A stretch of DNA of 64,000 bases from Mucilaginibacter flavidus (GCF_024055575.1 NZ_JAMXOE010000001.1:186001-250000); one strand, 5' to 3'; shown: positions 10,331-20,158, numbered from the stretch's first letter. Notes: generated from the letters alone by a model not told the origin. Translations and numbers: made by a program.

Positions 10331-10654
10331 TTGATACATCTATGTCAAAAAATCACACCTAAAATTAAAAACATAATACACTTATTGATCATCCACGAAG
10401 TGGAGAACTATGCCGCATGGAAACAAATATTCGACGATGCCTCAGGAATTAGAAAAGCGGCGGGAGAAATATCGTACCAGATTTTTAATTACTATGACGA
10501 ACCAAATAAAATCGTCCATTTATCAATATGGGATGATAAACAAAACGCCGAACAATTTTTCAACTCTCCGCAACTGGTAAAAATAAGGGCTGATGCAGGT
10601 GTAAAATCTCCCGAATTTATCTATTTGGATTTACTTGAAGCGGGAGTATTATAG
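10331..10654 (+). CDS. Small ABM-like (dimeric alpha/beta barrel) protein with a doubtful start
   Basis: The open frame encodes about 107 residues with the feel of an antibiotic-biosynthesis-monooxygenase-type dimeric barrel (LLIIHEVENYAAWKQIFDD, IVHLSIWDDKQNAEQFF, PEFIYLDLLEAGVL). In this frame the only early start is TTG at 10331. An ATG at 10342 is in another frame and meets a stop after six codons. Removing one A from the six-A run just after it would join that ATG to the main frame and give a natural start (MSKITPKIKN). This suggests a homopolymer indel, real or from sequencing. Function is not known. Confidence 0.7.
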   Translation: MIHLCQKITPKIKNIIHLLIIHEVENYAAWKQIFDDASGIRKAAGEISYQIFNYYDEPNKIVHLSIWDDKQNAEQFFNSPQLVKIRADAGVKSPEFIYLDLLEAGVL

Positions 10655-10697
10655 CCCAGGTTATTTTATTAATGCATCCTTTCTAAAAAAATCAAAC

Positions 10698-11228
10698 ATG
10701 AACGCAATATCACCAGAAACCTACCGGATTGAGAATGCAAGTACCGCCGACCTTGAAGTTATCTATTGGCTGTTTGAAGAAGCTATTAGTTACCAAAAAA
10801 AGAACAACTATGTTGGCTGGAATAGTTATGATAAAGATTACATAAAGCGGGATATTGAGAACAAACTGCAGTTTAAAATAGTAAGCGACGATACTATAAT
10901 GTGCATTTTCAGCATTTGCTTTACTGATGAATTAATCTGGCGCGAAAAGGATAAAGGCGATGCTATTTATTTGCACAGGGCTGTAGTTAACCCGGCATTT
11001 AAGGGGCAAAAAATGTTTGAAAAAATATTAAACTGGATTACCATATTTGCCAATAAAAAAGGATTGCGATATGTCAGGATGGATACATGGACAGCAAACC
11101 CGCACATTATTGAATATTACAAAAGCTACGGCTTTGTTTTTTTAGAAAATTACACAACCCCAAACACGCCCGACCTGCCCGAACAACACCGCAACCTTAC
11201 AGTAGCATTGTTAGAATTTAAATTGTAA
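10698..11228 (+). CDS. GNAT family N-acetyltransferase
   Basis: This 176-residue protein starts at ATG 10698; a longer frame from 10635 would overlap the previous gene and adds nothing recognisable. The acetyl-CoA-binding region is LHRAVVNPAFKGQKMFEKIL, a variant of the Q/RxxGxG/A loop, and the C-terminal segment IEYYKSYGFVFLENY is typical of GNAT proteins. The acceptor is unknown. It begins a run of three closely spaced + strand genes. Confidence 0.88.
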   Translation: MNAISPETYRIENASTADLEVIYWLFEEAISYQKKNNYVGWNSYDKDYIKRDIENKLQFKIVSDDTIMCIFSICFTDELIWREKDKGDAIYLHRAVVNPAFKGQKMFEKILNWITIFANKKGLRYVRMDTWTANPHIIEYYKSYGFVFLENYTTPNTPDLPEQHRNLTVALLEFKL

Positions 11229-11245
11229 TTATTGAATTTTTCAAA

Positions 11246-11773
11246 ATGAAACAGGAAAAATGGTTCGACCGGAAATTTAATTTCAAAAGTGAAGAGAATA
11301 TTTTCCCATCTATATTAGAGCGGCTTGGGGGCACTCCGGCCCGGCTAGAGGAAAAGCTAAGGGGCGTTTCTGAAGATATTTTGACTTTTTCGCCTGACAC
11401 CAAATGGACGATAAAAGAAAATATCGGCCACCTGGTTGACCTCGAACCACTTTGGCAGGGAAGATTGCAAGATATTATAAATGGCGAAATTGAGCTACGG
11501 CCAACTGATCTGCAGAATAACAAAACCCATTTGGCCAATCATAATGCAAGGTCGTTACAGGAGCTCCTGTCAGGCTTTAGGGAGATAAGAAAACAAACAT
11601 TGACTGCACTACGCGCCATAGGTGATGAAACCGTTTTTAAGTCTGCCCTTCACCCCCGTTTAAAAACGCCAATGCGCACAATGGATCTTTTTATATTTGT
11701 GGCCGAACATGACGATCATCATTTAGCCACAATTACAACATTACTAGCTGGCAATGGAAATGACAACAAATAA
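11246..11773 (+). CDS. DinB family protein
   Basis: This 175-residue four-helix-bundle protein belongs to the DinB/YfiT-like family. Probable metal-binding histidines are in IGHLVDLEP and in the HDDHH cluster near the C-terminus. DinB-like proteins include thiol-dependent metalloenzymes, but most are uncharacterised. Its end overlaps the next gene by 20 nt, so translation is likely coupled. Confidence 0.87.
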   Translation: MKQEKWFDRKFNFKSEENIFPSILERLGGTPARLEEKLRGVSEDILTFSPDTKWTIKENIGHLVDLEPLWQGRLQDIINGEIELRPTDLQNNKTHLANHNARSLQELLSGFREIRKQTLTALRAIGDETVFKSALHPRLKTPMRTMDLFIFVAEHDDHHLATITTLLAGNGNDNK

Positions 11774-12716
11774 AAATACAAGGATCGCAATTGCAGGCAT
11801 CGGCGGCATTGGCGGATATATTGGTGGTAAACTCGCTCATTATTATTCGGATAAAGAAGATGTAGAAATTGTGTTTATTGCCAGGGGTGAAATGGCTGAT
11901 GCCATTGACCAAAATGGCTTAAACCTGGTTTCGAAGGGCGTTACCTATAAATGTGCACCTGCCTTAACTTCTGATGACATTCAGCAAATTGGGAAAGTCG
12001 ATTTGTTTATTATCTGCACAAAAAACTTCTCGGTAGCTGCTATTCTTGAAAAACATGCAAGCTGCTTAACAGTAAACACAATAGTAATTACCACTCAAAA
12101 CACAGTAAACGGAAAAGAAACTGTAACGCCACATCTTCCGGACGGCGCAACGCTGATGGAAGGCAGTATTTATATCGCTTCGAACATAGTTGCACCCGGA
12201 AAGGTGGATCACATTGGCGGCCCGGCAAAATTATTTTTTGGCAGCGACGGACAGGCCGATAGCAAAGGCAATAAAATTGCCAAAATCTTCACTGATGCGG
12301 GTATAGACGCTACTTACACAACCGATATCAAACCCGTGTTGTGGAAGAAATTCATGTTTGTTTCGCCGGCGGCAATTGTAACTGCTATATTTCAAACCAC
12401 ATTTTTGGGGATAACCGAAAATAGTGAAGCAAAGCAGCTTTTTACCGGGCTAATGTCTGAGCTAATGCAATTAGCCAAAGCGAAAAAGATTGCTGTTGAT
12501 GAAAACACGATAGCAATCAACATCAACCTGCTGTCGAATTTCAAGGGCGAGGTAAAATCATCCTTTCAACTTGATTTGGAAAACAACAAACCTGCCGAAA
12601 TTGATTCGCTGGTAAAATATGTTATTGATGAGGCTAAATTGTTTAAAGTATCCACGCCGTATTTTGATGACTCACTAGCCCGGCTAATTGACCAATACGA
12701 TTCAATAACAGCATAA
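11754..12716 (+). CDS. Ketopantoate reductase family protein (PanE/ApbA-like)
   Basis: This 320-residue protein has an N-terminal Rossmann fold with IAIAGIGGIGGYIGG and a C-terminal helical domain carrying KPVLWKKFMFVSPAAIVTA. The lysine and the later S-F-Q/E-DxxN-type segment (SSFQLDLENNKPAEIDSL) match the ApbA_C domain. Family members reduce 2-dehydropantoate with NADPH in pantothenate synthesis, but many paralogues have other substrates. The gene sits with DinB and GNAT genes and not with other pan genes, so the substrate is left open. ATG at 11754 or 11760 could serve. Confidence 0.85.
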   Translation: MEMTTNKNTRIAIAGIGGIGGYIGGKLAHYYSDKEDVEIVFIARGEMADAIDQNGLNLVSKGVTYKCAPALTSDDIQQIGKVDLFIICTKNFSVAAILEKHASCLTVNTIVITTQNTVNGKETVTPHLPDGATLMEGSIYIASNIVAPGKVDHIGGPAKLFFGSDGQADSKGNKIAKIFTDAGIDATYTTDIKPVLWKKFMFVSPAAIVTAIFQTTFLGITENSEAKQLFTGLMSELMQLAKAKKIAVDENTIAININLLSNFKGEVKSSFQLDLENNKPAEIDSLVKYVIDEAKLFKVSTPYFDDSLARLIDQYDSITA

Positions 12717-12827
12717 CCTTTATTCCGGCCTGTATAAAGTTCTTTAAATGCTAAACCAACATGCCAATTCCGAATATTTTCTATATTTATTGTCGGTATC
12801 AACCTAAATAATACCCGCACCTTCAAA

Positions 12828-14171
12828 ATGAGAAAATCAACCATCTTCAACTATAAATTGATCATGCGCCTTGTGTTTTCGGCAATAATACTATTTATTG
12901 CCGCTCCTAGTTTTGCACAAAACGATGCATCATCCATTGACGACGCCCTGGCAAAACTGCCCGGAATAAAAATCATCCACAAAAAAGTAAGCGAATCTCC
13001 GTTTAAAGCTGAATATCAGCTTGCCATAAAGCAGCCCGTTGATCACAACGATACCACAAAGGGCTTTTTTTACCAGCAGCTGCGCCTTATACATCGCGAT
13101 TTTTTAAAGCCTATGGTGATAGAAACCGAGGGCTACGACGGCCGGCCAGGCGGCAACGAGCTCGAAAAAATTCTGCGCTGCAATGATATTGATGTCGAAT
13201 TCCGGTACTTTAATAAATCAAAACCCGAACCGCTTGACTGGCAATACGCAACATTTGAACAGGCAACTGCCGACCTGCACCACATCAACCAGTTATTCCG
13301 CAGTCTTTACCAATCGAAATGGATAAGTACGGGCATCAGCCGTGGCGGCGAGACCGCACTCACCTACCGCTATTTTTATCCCGATGACGTAGATGCTACG
13401 GTTCCGTATGTGGCGCCGATGCCCAATGACATTGAGGACAAAAGGATATACAATTTCCTTGACACCGCCGGCGGTGCCGAAGTAGCAGCAAAAATTAAGA
13501 ATGCGCAGATTTTTATGCTACAGCATGAAAAGGAACTATTGGACAAACAGTCGGCGTATGCTCAAAAACAACACTACAATACCCTCGGCGGGATAGGCGC
13601 AGCGTTTGAATATGAAATAATGGAGTACCCGTTCTCCTTCTGGCAGATAAGCAACATCGACCCAAAGGATATACCCACGGGCGACAATGTTGAAGATTAT
13701 TACAAACACCTAATGAAAGTTTTTGGCGAGGATGTCTCCGGGTTTTCTGACCAAAAGTCGGTGGACCCTTATCTGCCGCATTCATATATGACCTTTCAAA
13801 CGGGTTATTACAAATACAACCTCAAACCCTTTAAAGCATATCTGCATTACCTGAAAGGACCAAATCCTTCAGCTGCATTTTTACCGGCATCATTACCCCG
13901 CAGGCCATACGACCCCGAATTTGAGAAAAAGATAAATGCATGGCTGTATAAAAGCGGCAACAAAATTTTATACATATACGGCGGCCGCGACACATGGACG
14001 GCATGCAAAGCGGAGTATGGGCCGACAGTAAATGCCAAAACTTTTATTGTTCCCGGTGCTAACCACTACATTGCGCGTATAAAAAGCATGACACCTGCCA
14101 TGCAGCAGGATTTCGCCGCAGCATTGGAACAAATGACAGGGTTGAAGACTGATATGGGGGTGTTGAAGTAG
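12828..14171 (+). CDS. Secreted serine peptidase, S37/S28-type (tripeptidyl aminopeptidase-like)
   Basis: This 447-residue exported protein has a signal peptide ending near APSFAQ. An internal ATG at 12864 would give a shorter signal. An alpha/beta hydrolase fold follows. The nucleophile elbow is TGISRGGET (Ser near residue 170). The likely acid is in IYGGRDTWTACK and the histidine in VPGANHYIARI near the C-terminus. The family PS-10/S37 removes tripeptides from protein N-termini. It is the first gene in the glycan region and may be an unrelated nutrient scavenger. Confidence 0.8.
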   Translation: MRKSTIFNYKLIMRLVFSAIILFIAAPSFAQNDASSIDDALAKLPGIKIIHKKVSESPFKAEYQLAIKQPVDHNDTTKGFFYQQLRLIHRDFLKPMVIETEGYDGRPGGNELEKILRCNDIDVEFRYFNKSKPEPLDWQYATFEQATADLHHINQLFRSLYQSKWISTGISRGGETALTYRYFYPDDVDATVPYVAPMPNDIEDKRIYNFLDTAGGAEVAAKIKNAQIFMLQHEKELLDKQSAYAQKQHYNTLGGIGAAFEYEIMEYPFSFWQISNIDPKDIPTGDNVEDYYKHLMKVFGEDVSGFSDQKSVDPYLPHSYMTFQTGYYKYNLKPFKAYLHYLKGPNPSAAFLPASLPRRPYDPEFEKKINAWLYKSGNKILYIYGGRDTWTACKAEYGPTVNAKTFIVPGANHYIARIKSMTPAMQQDFAAALEQMTGLKTDMGVLK

Positions 14172-14346
14172 GGCGGCATTTTGACCTGGCAAATTATTCA
14201 CCCATCTCAAAATCGGTACTAACTACAAATAGCAAACAGACAGTGCAGGATGCTATTCCCTTTCAAAACTGCGAATATTAGGCAATATTTAATACCCGTG
14301 CCATTTGCACCGGTAACGCCTTTTGTTTAAAATTTACCAATTTAAT

Positions 14347-17300
14347 ATGCCTTCACTTAAATCAACATGTTTCTGCTTGTTGCTGCTAACTGCTTTTGCT
14401 ATCCGTTCCAACGGCCAGGCAAAGCACAATAAAAAAACGTCGTTAAACAGCAATACAGCCCTTAAAACTCTAGAAACCGGCTTCATCAACATCCCTGATT
14501 CCGTACAAACCAGCGTTTACTGGTACTGGATATCAGACAATATCTCGAAAGAAGGCGTGGTGAAAGATTTGGAGGCCATGAAAAAGGTGGGCATTAACCG
14601 GGCGTTTATCGGCAACATCGGTTTGGATGATGTGCCTTATGGGAAAGTAAAAATGTTTTCGGATGAGTGGTGGGATGTTTTGCATACGGCGCTCAAAACA
14701 GCCACGCGGTTAAATATCCAGATCGGTATTTTTAACGGACCAGGCTGGAGCCAATCGGGCGGGCCATGGATCAAGCCGGAGCAATCCATGCGTTACCTCA
14801 CTTCATCACAGTTGATGGTGAAGGGGCCGCTGGCATTCAACAAAAAACTGGATAAACCCCAAAAAGATTTCCAGGACGTAAAAGTTTTAGCCTACCCGGT
14901 AGCCGATGATTTTAATACAGATATCAGCAGTTTAAAGCCAGCGATGACATCAGTACCGGTTATCGACTCGATCAATAACCTTACTGACAATAATAACGCG
15001 ACAGCTATACATTTAACCCAACACCAGCCGTTTACTGTCGATTTTACAACCACAACGCCATATACCGTTCGCAGTATAGTTATAATCCCGGTACACAAAA
15101 CCGTTAGCCTGGAAGCTGATTTACAGGCAAAAATAAACGGCGGATATACCACCATTAAACATGTTACCATCGACCGTTCGAACGATAACCTGAATGTTGG
15201 TTTTACGCCTTACGGACCGGCGGCTTTTTCTATACCAGCAACTTCGTCCACCAATTTCAGGGTGGTTTTTACATCCATATCGTCCAATTGCGACATCGCC
15301 GAAATTAAACTCTCGGCTACTCCGATGGTGGAGAATTATATCGAAAAAACGCTGGCTAAAACCTGGCCCACTCCTCACCCATTCTGGACGGCTTATCAGT
15401 GGTTACCCCAAACTGCCGAGCCCTCTGCCTACATCATCGACCCTGCAAAAGTTATTGACATATCTGCAAACATGGCTGCCGATGGCACGCTGAACTGGAA
15501 CATACCAGCCGGCAATTGGGTTATTGAGCGCACCGGCATGGCGCCCACCAACGTGCATAACTCGCCTGCCCCGCCGCAGGGTACCGGGTTGGAGGTTGAT
15601 AAAATGAGCCGCCAGCATATCGAACAACATTTTAATGCCTATATGGGCGAGATTTTAAAGCGTATACCGCCCGAAGACCGCAAAACATGGAAGGTGGTGG
15701 TTGAGGACAGCTACGAAACCGGCAGCCAAAACTGGACAGATAATTTAATAGCCGAATTTAAGCAGGCATACAATTACGATCCAACACCTTATATGCCGGT
15801 GCTCCAGGGAAAAGTAGTAGGCAGTCAGGATATAAGCGATCGTTTTTTGTGGGATTTAAGGCGGTTGATAGCAGACGATGTGTCCTATAAATATGTAGGC
15901 GGCCTGCGCGAAATCAGTCATAAAAACGGGCTGACTACCTGGCTGGAAAATTATGGTCATTGGGGTTATCCCGGAGAGTTCATGCAATATGGGAGCCAGT
16001 CGGATGAGATTGGGGGCGAGTTTTGGAACGAGGGCGACCTGGGCGATATTGAAAACCGCGCGGCGTCATCATCGGCACATATTTACGGCAAAACCAAAGT
16101 ATCAGCCGAATCATTTACCGCCGCGGGCAACCCATTTTTCCGCTACCCGGCCATGTTTAAAAAACGCGGCGACCGTTTTTTTACCGAAGGCATAAATAAC
16201 ACTTTGCTGCATGTTTATATCGAGCAGCCTGCCGACGACAAATTACCTGGGCTCGATGCCTGGTTTGGCGTGGAATTTAACCGGCTGAATACCTGGTTTT
16301 TTGATATGGATATATTTTTGAAATACATAAAACGCTGTAACATGATGCTGCAACAGGGCCGGTACGTGGCCGATGCCGCATACTTTATAGGCGAAGATGC
16401 CCCAAAAATGACCGGGGTATCCGACCCGGCAGTCCCGCAAGGCTACTCATTCGATTATATCAACGGCGAGGTAATAAAAAACCGGCTGACGGTAAAAGAC
16501 GGCAAACTCGTTCTTCCAAATGGCATTACCTATAGCGTGCTGGTTTTACCGAAACTCAACACCATGCGCCCCGAATTGCTGTTGAAAATCAAAGAGCTTG
16601 TGCAGCAAGGTGCGGTTATACTTGGCCCAAAACCGCAGTTATCACCAAGCCTTCAAAACTATCCTGAGGCTGATAAGCAAGTTTCAACTGTTGCAAATGA
16701 ACTATGGGGTGATATCGACGGAACATCGACAAAAGTTAACCACTACGGCAAAGGACTGGTAATTAACGGCATGGACATGCAGCAGGCTTTTGATTTTATA
16801 AAAGTTGTCCCAGATGCCAAAATTACCGGCAGCGACTCCATCCTTTTCATTCACCGTAAATTAACCGGTGGCGATGCTTATTTTATCTCTAACCAAAAAA
16901 ACACCACCGTAAATATTAATGCAGATTTCCGGTTAACCGGGAAACAGCCCGAATTGTGGAACGCTATTTCTGGCAGTGTGCGTAATCTCCCGGCCTTTCA
17001 ACAAACAACCTCAACAACTTCGGTACCTTTAACCCTGGCGCCGTTTGAAAGCGCATTTGTAATTTTCAGCAAACCAGCCATAAAAGGCAGCAACCGGCCG
17101 AACTTCCCGGCAGCGAAGCGAACTATTGATGTGACAGGCCCATGGATAGTCAATTTCGACAGCAAGATGCGCGGCCCTGCCAAACCGGTGGTATTTGATG
17201 GGCTGAGCAATTGGATTGATAACAGTAATGATAGCATAAAATATTACTCAGGCGCCGCGATTTACAACAATGCATTCAGGTTAGCTAAAAAAGTAAAAAG

Positions 17301-17601
17301 CGAGACTTACCTGCTTGATCTGGGCGACGCCAGGGCTATAGCAAAAGTTACGGTTAACGGTATTGACGTTGGTGGTGCCTGGACGCCACCTTACAAAGTT
17401 GATATTACCAAAGCCATAAAACCCGGCCACAACAAGTTGAAAATAAAAGTGGTAAACACGTGGGTAAACCGTTTAGTAGGCGATAGCATGCTGCCGGTTG
17501 CCGAAAGAAAGACATCGGCGTTTATTTTGCCAAATCCAAAAAACGGGCTGGAATCATCGGGATTGTTAGGGCCTGTAAAGGTTGAGATGGTGAGGTATTA
17601 A
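14347..17601 (+). CDS. Glycoside hydrolase family 106-like (alpha-L-rhamnosidase)
   Basis: ATG at 14347 is chosen because it begins a clear signal peptide (MPSLKSTCFCLLLLTAFAIR), giving 1084 residues; an upstream TTG in frame at 14323 is unlikely. The N-terminal part carries the GH106 signature VYWYWISDNISKEGVVKDLE and the barrel region IGIFNGPGWSQSGGPWIKP. The catalytic barrel includes VVEDSYETGSQNWT and FGVEFNRLNTWF. A C-terminal jelly-roll like that in GH2 is seen (VTVNGIDVGGAWTPPYKVDI). GH106 enzymes release terminal L-rhamnose from pectic rhamnogalacturonans. It converges on the GH35 gene with only two bases between stop codons. Confidence 0.9.
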   Translation: MPSLKSTCFCLLLLTAFAIRSNGQAKHNKKTSLNSNTALKTLETGFINIPDSVQTSVYWYWISDNISKEGVVKDLEAMKKVGINRAFIGNIGLDDVPYGKVKMFSDEWWDVLHTALKTATRLNIQIGIFNGPGWSQSGGPWIKPEQSMRYLTSSQLMVKGPLAFNKKLDKPQKDFQDVKVLAYPVADDFNTDISSLKPAMTSVPVIDSINNLTDNNNATAIHLTQHQPFTVDFTTTTPYTVRSIVIIPVHKTVSLEADLQAKINGGYTTIKHVTIDRSNDNLNVGFTPYGPAAFSIPATSSTNFRVVFTSISSNCDIAEIKLSATPMVENYIEKTLAKTWPTPHPFWTAYQWLPQTAEPSAYIIDPAKVIDISANMAADGTLNWNIPAGNWVIERTGMAPTNVHNSPAPPQGTGLEVDKMSRQHIEQHFNAYMGEILKRIPPEDRKTWKVVVEDSYETGSQNWTDNLIAEFKQAYNYDPTPYMPVLQGKVVGSQDISDRFLWDLRRLIADDVSYKYVGGLREISHKNGLTTWLENYGHWGYPGEFMQYGSQSDEIGGEFWNEGDLGDIENRAASSSAHIYGKTKVSAESFTAAGNPFFRYPAMFKKRGDRFFTEGINNTLLHVYIEQPADDKLPGLDAWFGVEFNRLNTWFFDMDIFLKYIKRCNMMLQQGRYVADAAYFIGEDAPKMTGVSDPAVPQGYSFDYINGEVIKNRLTVKDGKLVLPNGITYSVLVLPKLNTMRPELLLKIKELVQQGAVILGPKPQLSPSLQNYPEADKQVSTVANELWGDIDGTSTKVNHYGKGLVINGMDMQQAFDFIKVVPDAKITGSDSILFIHRKLTGGDAYFISNQKNTTVNINADFRLTGKQPELWNAISGSVRNLPAFQQTTSTTSVPLTLAPFESAFVIFSKPAIKGSNRPNFPAAKRTIDVTGPWIVNFDSKMRGPAKPVVFDGLSNWIDNSNDSIKYYSGAAIYNNAFRLAKKVKSETYLLDLGDARAIAKVTVNGIDVGGAWTPPYKVDITKAIKPGHNKLKIKVVNTWVNRLVGDSMLPVAERKTSAFILPNPKNGLESSGLLGPVKVEMVRY

Positions 17602-17603
17602 GA

Positions 17604-19220
17604 TTACCTCACCACCAATTCTATCCGCAACACCGTTGGCTTTTCGCCAAACCTTGGGCCGCCCCAGTCGGTTTCGTCGCCGTTCAATATCCTTAATGGT
17701 TTAAAAGCACCACTTTGATAACTGCCTTCTTCTACTTTTATGTATTGCCAGGCCTTACCGGTGTTGGATCCTGTGGGCTTAAAAGTGATATGACTTTGTG
17801 TGCCAATGGCGATGAAATTATTTTCGCCAAGTTTTACAATCATCAGTTTGCCGATGGGCTGTTTGTTGATTTCAGTGACATTGGGCCTGCTGTTGCCAAA
17901 TGATATCACTGCCTGCCATGCGCCAAGGTCTATCGTTTGGTCAGCATGGTCTTCGCGCTCAACAACAGCTTTTATCTTACCTTCAAATGCCCATTGCGCC
18001 AGTTCCCGCATCATATTGCCTGCCACTGCATAGTCGTGACCGTAGGGCGCTACATGTTCGGCAACTTTTTCCGGCGAGTCTCCCCTTCCATTATCGTCCA
18101 ATCCAAACGGCGAAAAACCTATGCCACCACCGGCCAGTACTTCGTACAGGTATTTTGCATTTTCAGGGGTGAAAGCCGCTTCAGGTACAAAAAGCGCGTT
18201 ATCCGGCCGATTGTAGAGTTCCAGCACTTTTAAAACCCTTTCGCTGCCTTGCAGGTAAATATCGGGGGCGAGTAAATCCAGCGCCGGGGCCGCTGCTTTC
18301 CAAATCGGGATAACATTATCTGTAGGGCCACCGCTTTCGTAGGTATTTGCCATAGGATTGGTCAACGGATCGCGCAGGGCTGCGTTGGTATATAATGGTA
18401 AAGCATACTGCGCTTTGCCTGCGGCAGCAACCTTCCCTATAAACCGGGCGACAGACCACGCATGAAAATACTCGTCGGCCCTTTCGCCAAATACTTTTTG
18501 CCAGGTACCTTGCGCGCCTTCAGGAACGTTTAGGGCCTTCAGCATCGCTGGTTTTAACAATTCCGACGGCACATTGCCTTCAAATAGTTTATGGGCCACA
18601 GGTGAATAATCGCGCATACTGTCCCACGCCCCCGATTCATTTTCAACCTGCACCATTATAACCGTGTGTTGTGCATCAGCGGCTTTTAAGTGCTTCATCA
18701 CCTGTGTAAATGCCTTTACATCGGCATCCAAAGTAGCCTGGCTATGCGGCGAAGGCGAATCGATGTGCTTATCGTTTTTGCCGGAGATGTTGGGATATTT
18801 GCCAGCATCATGCTTCATCCATTCGGGCATGTAATGGTTGCTACCATTTTTCCAGGTGCCAAACCAAAGCAGCACCAGGCGCATTTTATGCTGCCGCGAT
18901 TCGGCAAGCAGCTTATCAACTACCGAAAAATCAAATTTATCCTGTTGGGATTCAATTTGTTCCCAATATATGGGAATTTCGATGGTATTGAGGTGCATTT
19001 GCTCCGCTGCCCGCCAAACTGCGGGCATCATGCCAGGCCAGCCGCTGGAGTTGTGCACCTGCGCGCCCAGCATAAAAAATGGCTTGCCATCAACCAATAA
19101 GGCGTACCGGCCATTTTTTTCAATAAGTCGGGGGAGCGGGTTGGCCTGTCCGAAAGTTTTTATAATTGCCAATAAGGCTATCCCTATGCAAATCGTTATT
19201 TTTCTAAGCATCGTCATCAT
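17604..19220 (-). CDS. GH35-like beta-galactosidase (DUF5597-type)
   Basis: This 538-residue secreted protein (signal ending near IKTFGQ) has a TIM barrel. The family-35/42 landmarks are IEIPIYWEQIESQQDKFDFS, the acid/base region MVQVENESGAWD (Glu near 193) and a nucleophile candidate in LFVPEAAFTPENAKY. The C-terminal domain resembles DUF5597. It would remove terminal beta-galactose from side chains in the periplasm. It lies two bases after DUF1080 on the same strand, so the two form an operon. Confidence 0.85.
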   Translation of the reverse strand: MMTMLRKITICIGIALLAIIKTFGQANPLPRLIEKNGRYALLVDGKPFFMLGAQVHNSSGWPGMMPAVWRAAEQMHLNTIEIPIYWEQIESQQDKFDFSVVDKLLAESRQHKMRLVLLWFGTWKNGSNHYMPEWMKHDAGKYPNISGKNDKHIDSPSPHSQATLDADVKAFTQVMKHLKAADAQHTVIMVQVENESGAWDSMRDYSPVAHKLFEGNVPSELLKPAMLKALNVPEGAQGTWQKVFGERADEYFHAWSVARFIGKVAAAGKAQYALPLYTNAALRDPLTNPMANTYESGGPTDNVIPIWKAAAPALDLLAPDIYLQGSERVLKVLELYNRPDNALFVPEAAFTPENAKYLYEVLAGGGIGFSPFGLDDNGRGDSPEKVAEHVAPYGHDYAVAGNMMRELAQWAFEGKIKAVVEREDHADQTIDLGAWQAVISFGNSRPNVTEINKQPIGKLMIVKLGENNFIAIGTQSHITFKPTGSNTGKAWQYIKVEEGSYQSGAFKPLRILNGDETDWGGPRFGEKPTVLRIELVVR

Positions 19221-19222
19221 AT

Positions 19223-19993
19223 TTATAATTCCCTAACCCAAATATTGCGGTAGCTGATAGGTTCGCTTTTATCACCATGGGCCTGTAATTTTATAGGCGA
19301 TGGGCCGTGTTTGCGATATGCGGGTTGCCCGATGTAAGGAGTATCGCCTCTCAATTCAAAGTTGTTTTGTACGAGTACACCATTATGAAAAACCGTTACG
19401 CGCGCAGGTGATTTTACCGTGCCGTCGTCGTTAAAACGGGGGGCTGTCCAAACCACATCATAGGTTTGCCAGTCGCCCGGCGGCAGTGCGGCGTTTGCCA
19501 GCGGTACCGATTGTTTGTAAATACTACCCACCTGCCCGTTTACATAGGTTTTATTATTAAAATTATCCAGCACCTGTAATTCGTAACCACCCGCGCCCCA
19601 TGGCAGGGCAGCTAAAAATATCCCACTGTTACCACGTGCCTGTCCGCTGCCGGTGATGTTGGTGGGTATGCGGTATTCGGCATGCAGCTGAAAATCCATA
19701 AAACGCCTGCGGGTTTGGATATCGCCTGCGGCTTTGTTGACGGTTATGATATGGTCGGCAACTATCCAGCCGGCTGCAGCGGTGGTATCTTTGTTTGATA
19801 CCCAATGGTCGAGGTTGTCACCACCAAACAGGATAATAGCATCTGAAGGTGCAGCGCCAGGCATTTTGCCGGGCGTAACAATTTTTGGCACCGGCTCATA
19901 AATTTCAGTATCCTCTGGTTTAGCGGATTGCTGGGCGGCTGCTATAAAAAAGCTGCCGGTAAGTATTGTTGTGAGAATGAGGGTATGTTTCAT
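19223..19993 (-). CDS. DUF1080 protein (3-keto-disaccharide hydrolase family)
   Basis: This 256-residue exported protein has a signal peptide (SFFIAAAQQ) and a concanavalin-like fold. The DUF1080 landmarks are AIILFGGDNLDHW, GNSGIFLAALPWG and GYELQVLDNFNNKTY, and the closing segment ISYRNIWVREL. Some DUF1080 members hydrolyse 3-keto-glycosides made by FAD-dependent glycoside 3-dehydrogenases; no such dehydrogenase is visible in this window. Co-transcription with GH35 suggests a glycan role. Confidence 0.88.
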   Translation of the reverse strand: MKHTLILTTILTGSFFIAAAQQSAKPEDTEIYEPVPKIVTPGKMPGAAPSDAIILFGGDNLDHWVSNKDTTAAAGWIVADHIITVNKAAGDIQTRRRFMDFQLHAEYRIPTNITGSGQARGNSGIFLAALPWGAGGYELQVLDNFNNKTYVNGQVGSIYKQSVPLANAALPPGDWQTYDVVWTAPRFNDDGTVKSPARVTVFHNGVLVQNNFELRGDTPYIGQPAYRKHGPSPIKLQAHGDKSEPISYRNIWVREL

Positions 19994-20046
19994 TTTGGTA
20001 TTTATTGAAATTGGTTAATTTGCGTTAAAAGCTTTTAAATAAGCCA

Positions 20047-20157
20047 TTTGTCATTCTGAACGCAGTGAAGAATCTTATCAATTTGACAAGTCAGCACCAT
20101 ACCTATCCGCGTTCATATCGCTCGCAGAAGATTCTTCACTGCGTTCAGAATGACAAA
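20047..20157. repeat. Perfect 30-bp inverted repeat, REP-like element
   Basis: The left arm 20047-20076 starts TTTGTCATTCTGAACG. The right arm 20128-20157 is its exact reverse complement over 30 bp, with a 51-nt loop. Motifs of the type TCATTCTGA..GAAGAATCT are widespread intergenic repeats in several phyla. It abuts the stop codon of the VCBS/UnbV gene (20159) and lies upstream of DUF1080. It may end or stabilise the 3.6-kb transcript (inference). Confidence 0.9.
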
Positions 20158-20158
20158 A

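Noticed and set aside
10635..10697. Longer start for the GNAT gene
   Set aside because: It overlaps the preceding gene and adds residues with no similarity to the GNAT N-terminus; ATG 10698 is adequate.
14323..14346. TTG start upstream of GH106
   Set aside because: A signal peptide begins exactly at the ATG 14347; the extra residues would spoil it.
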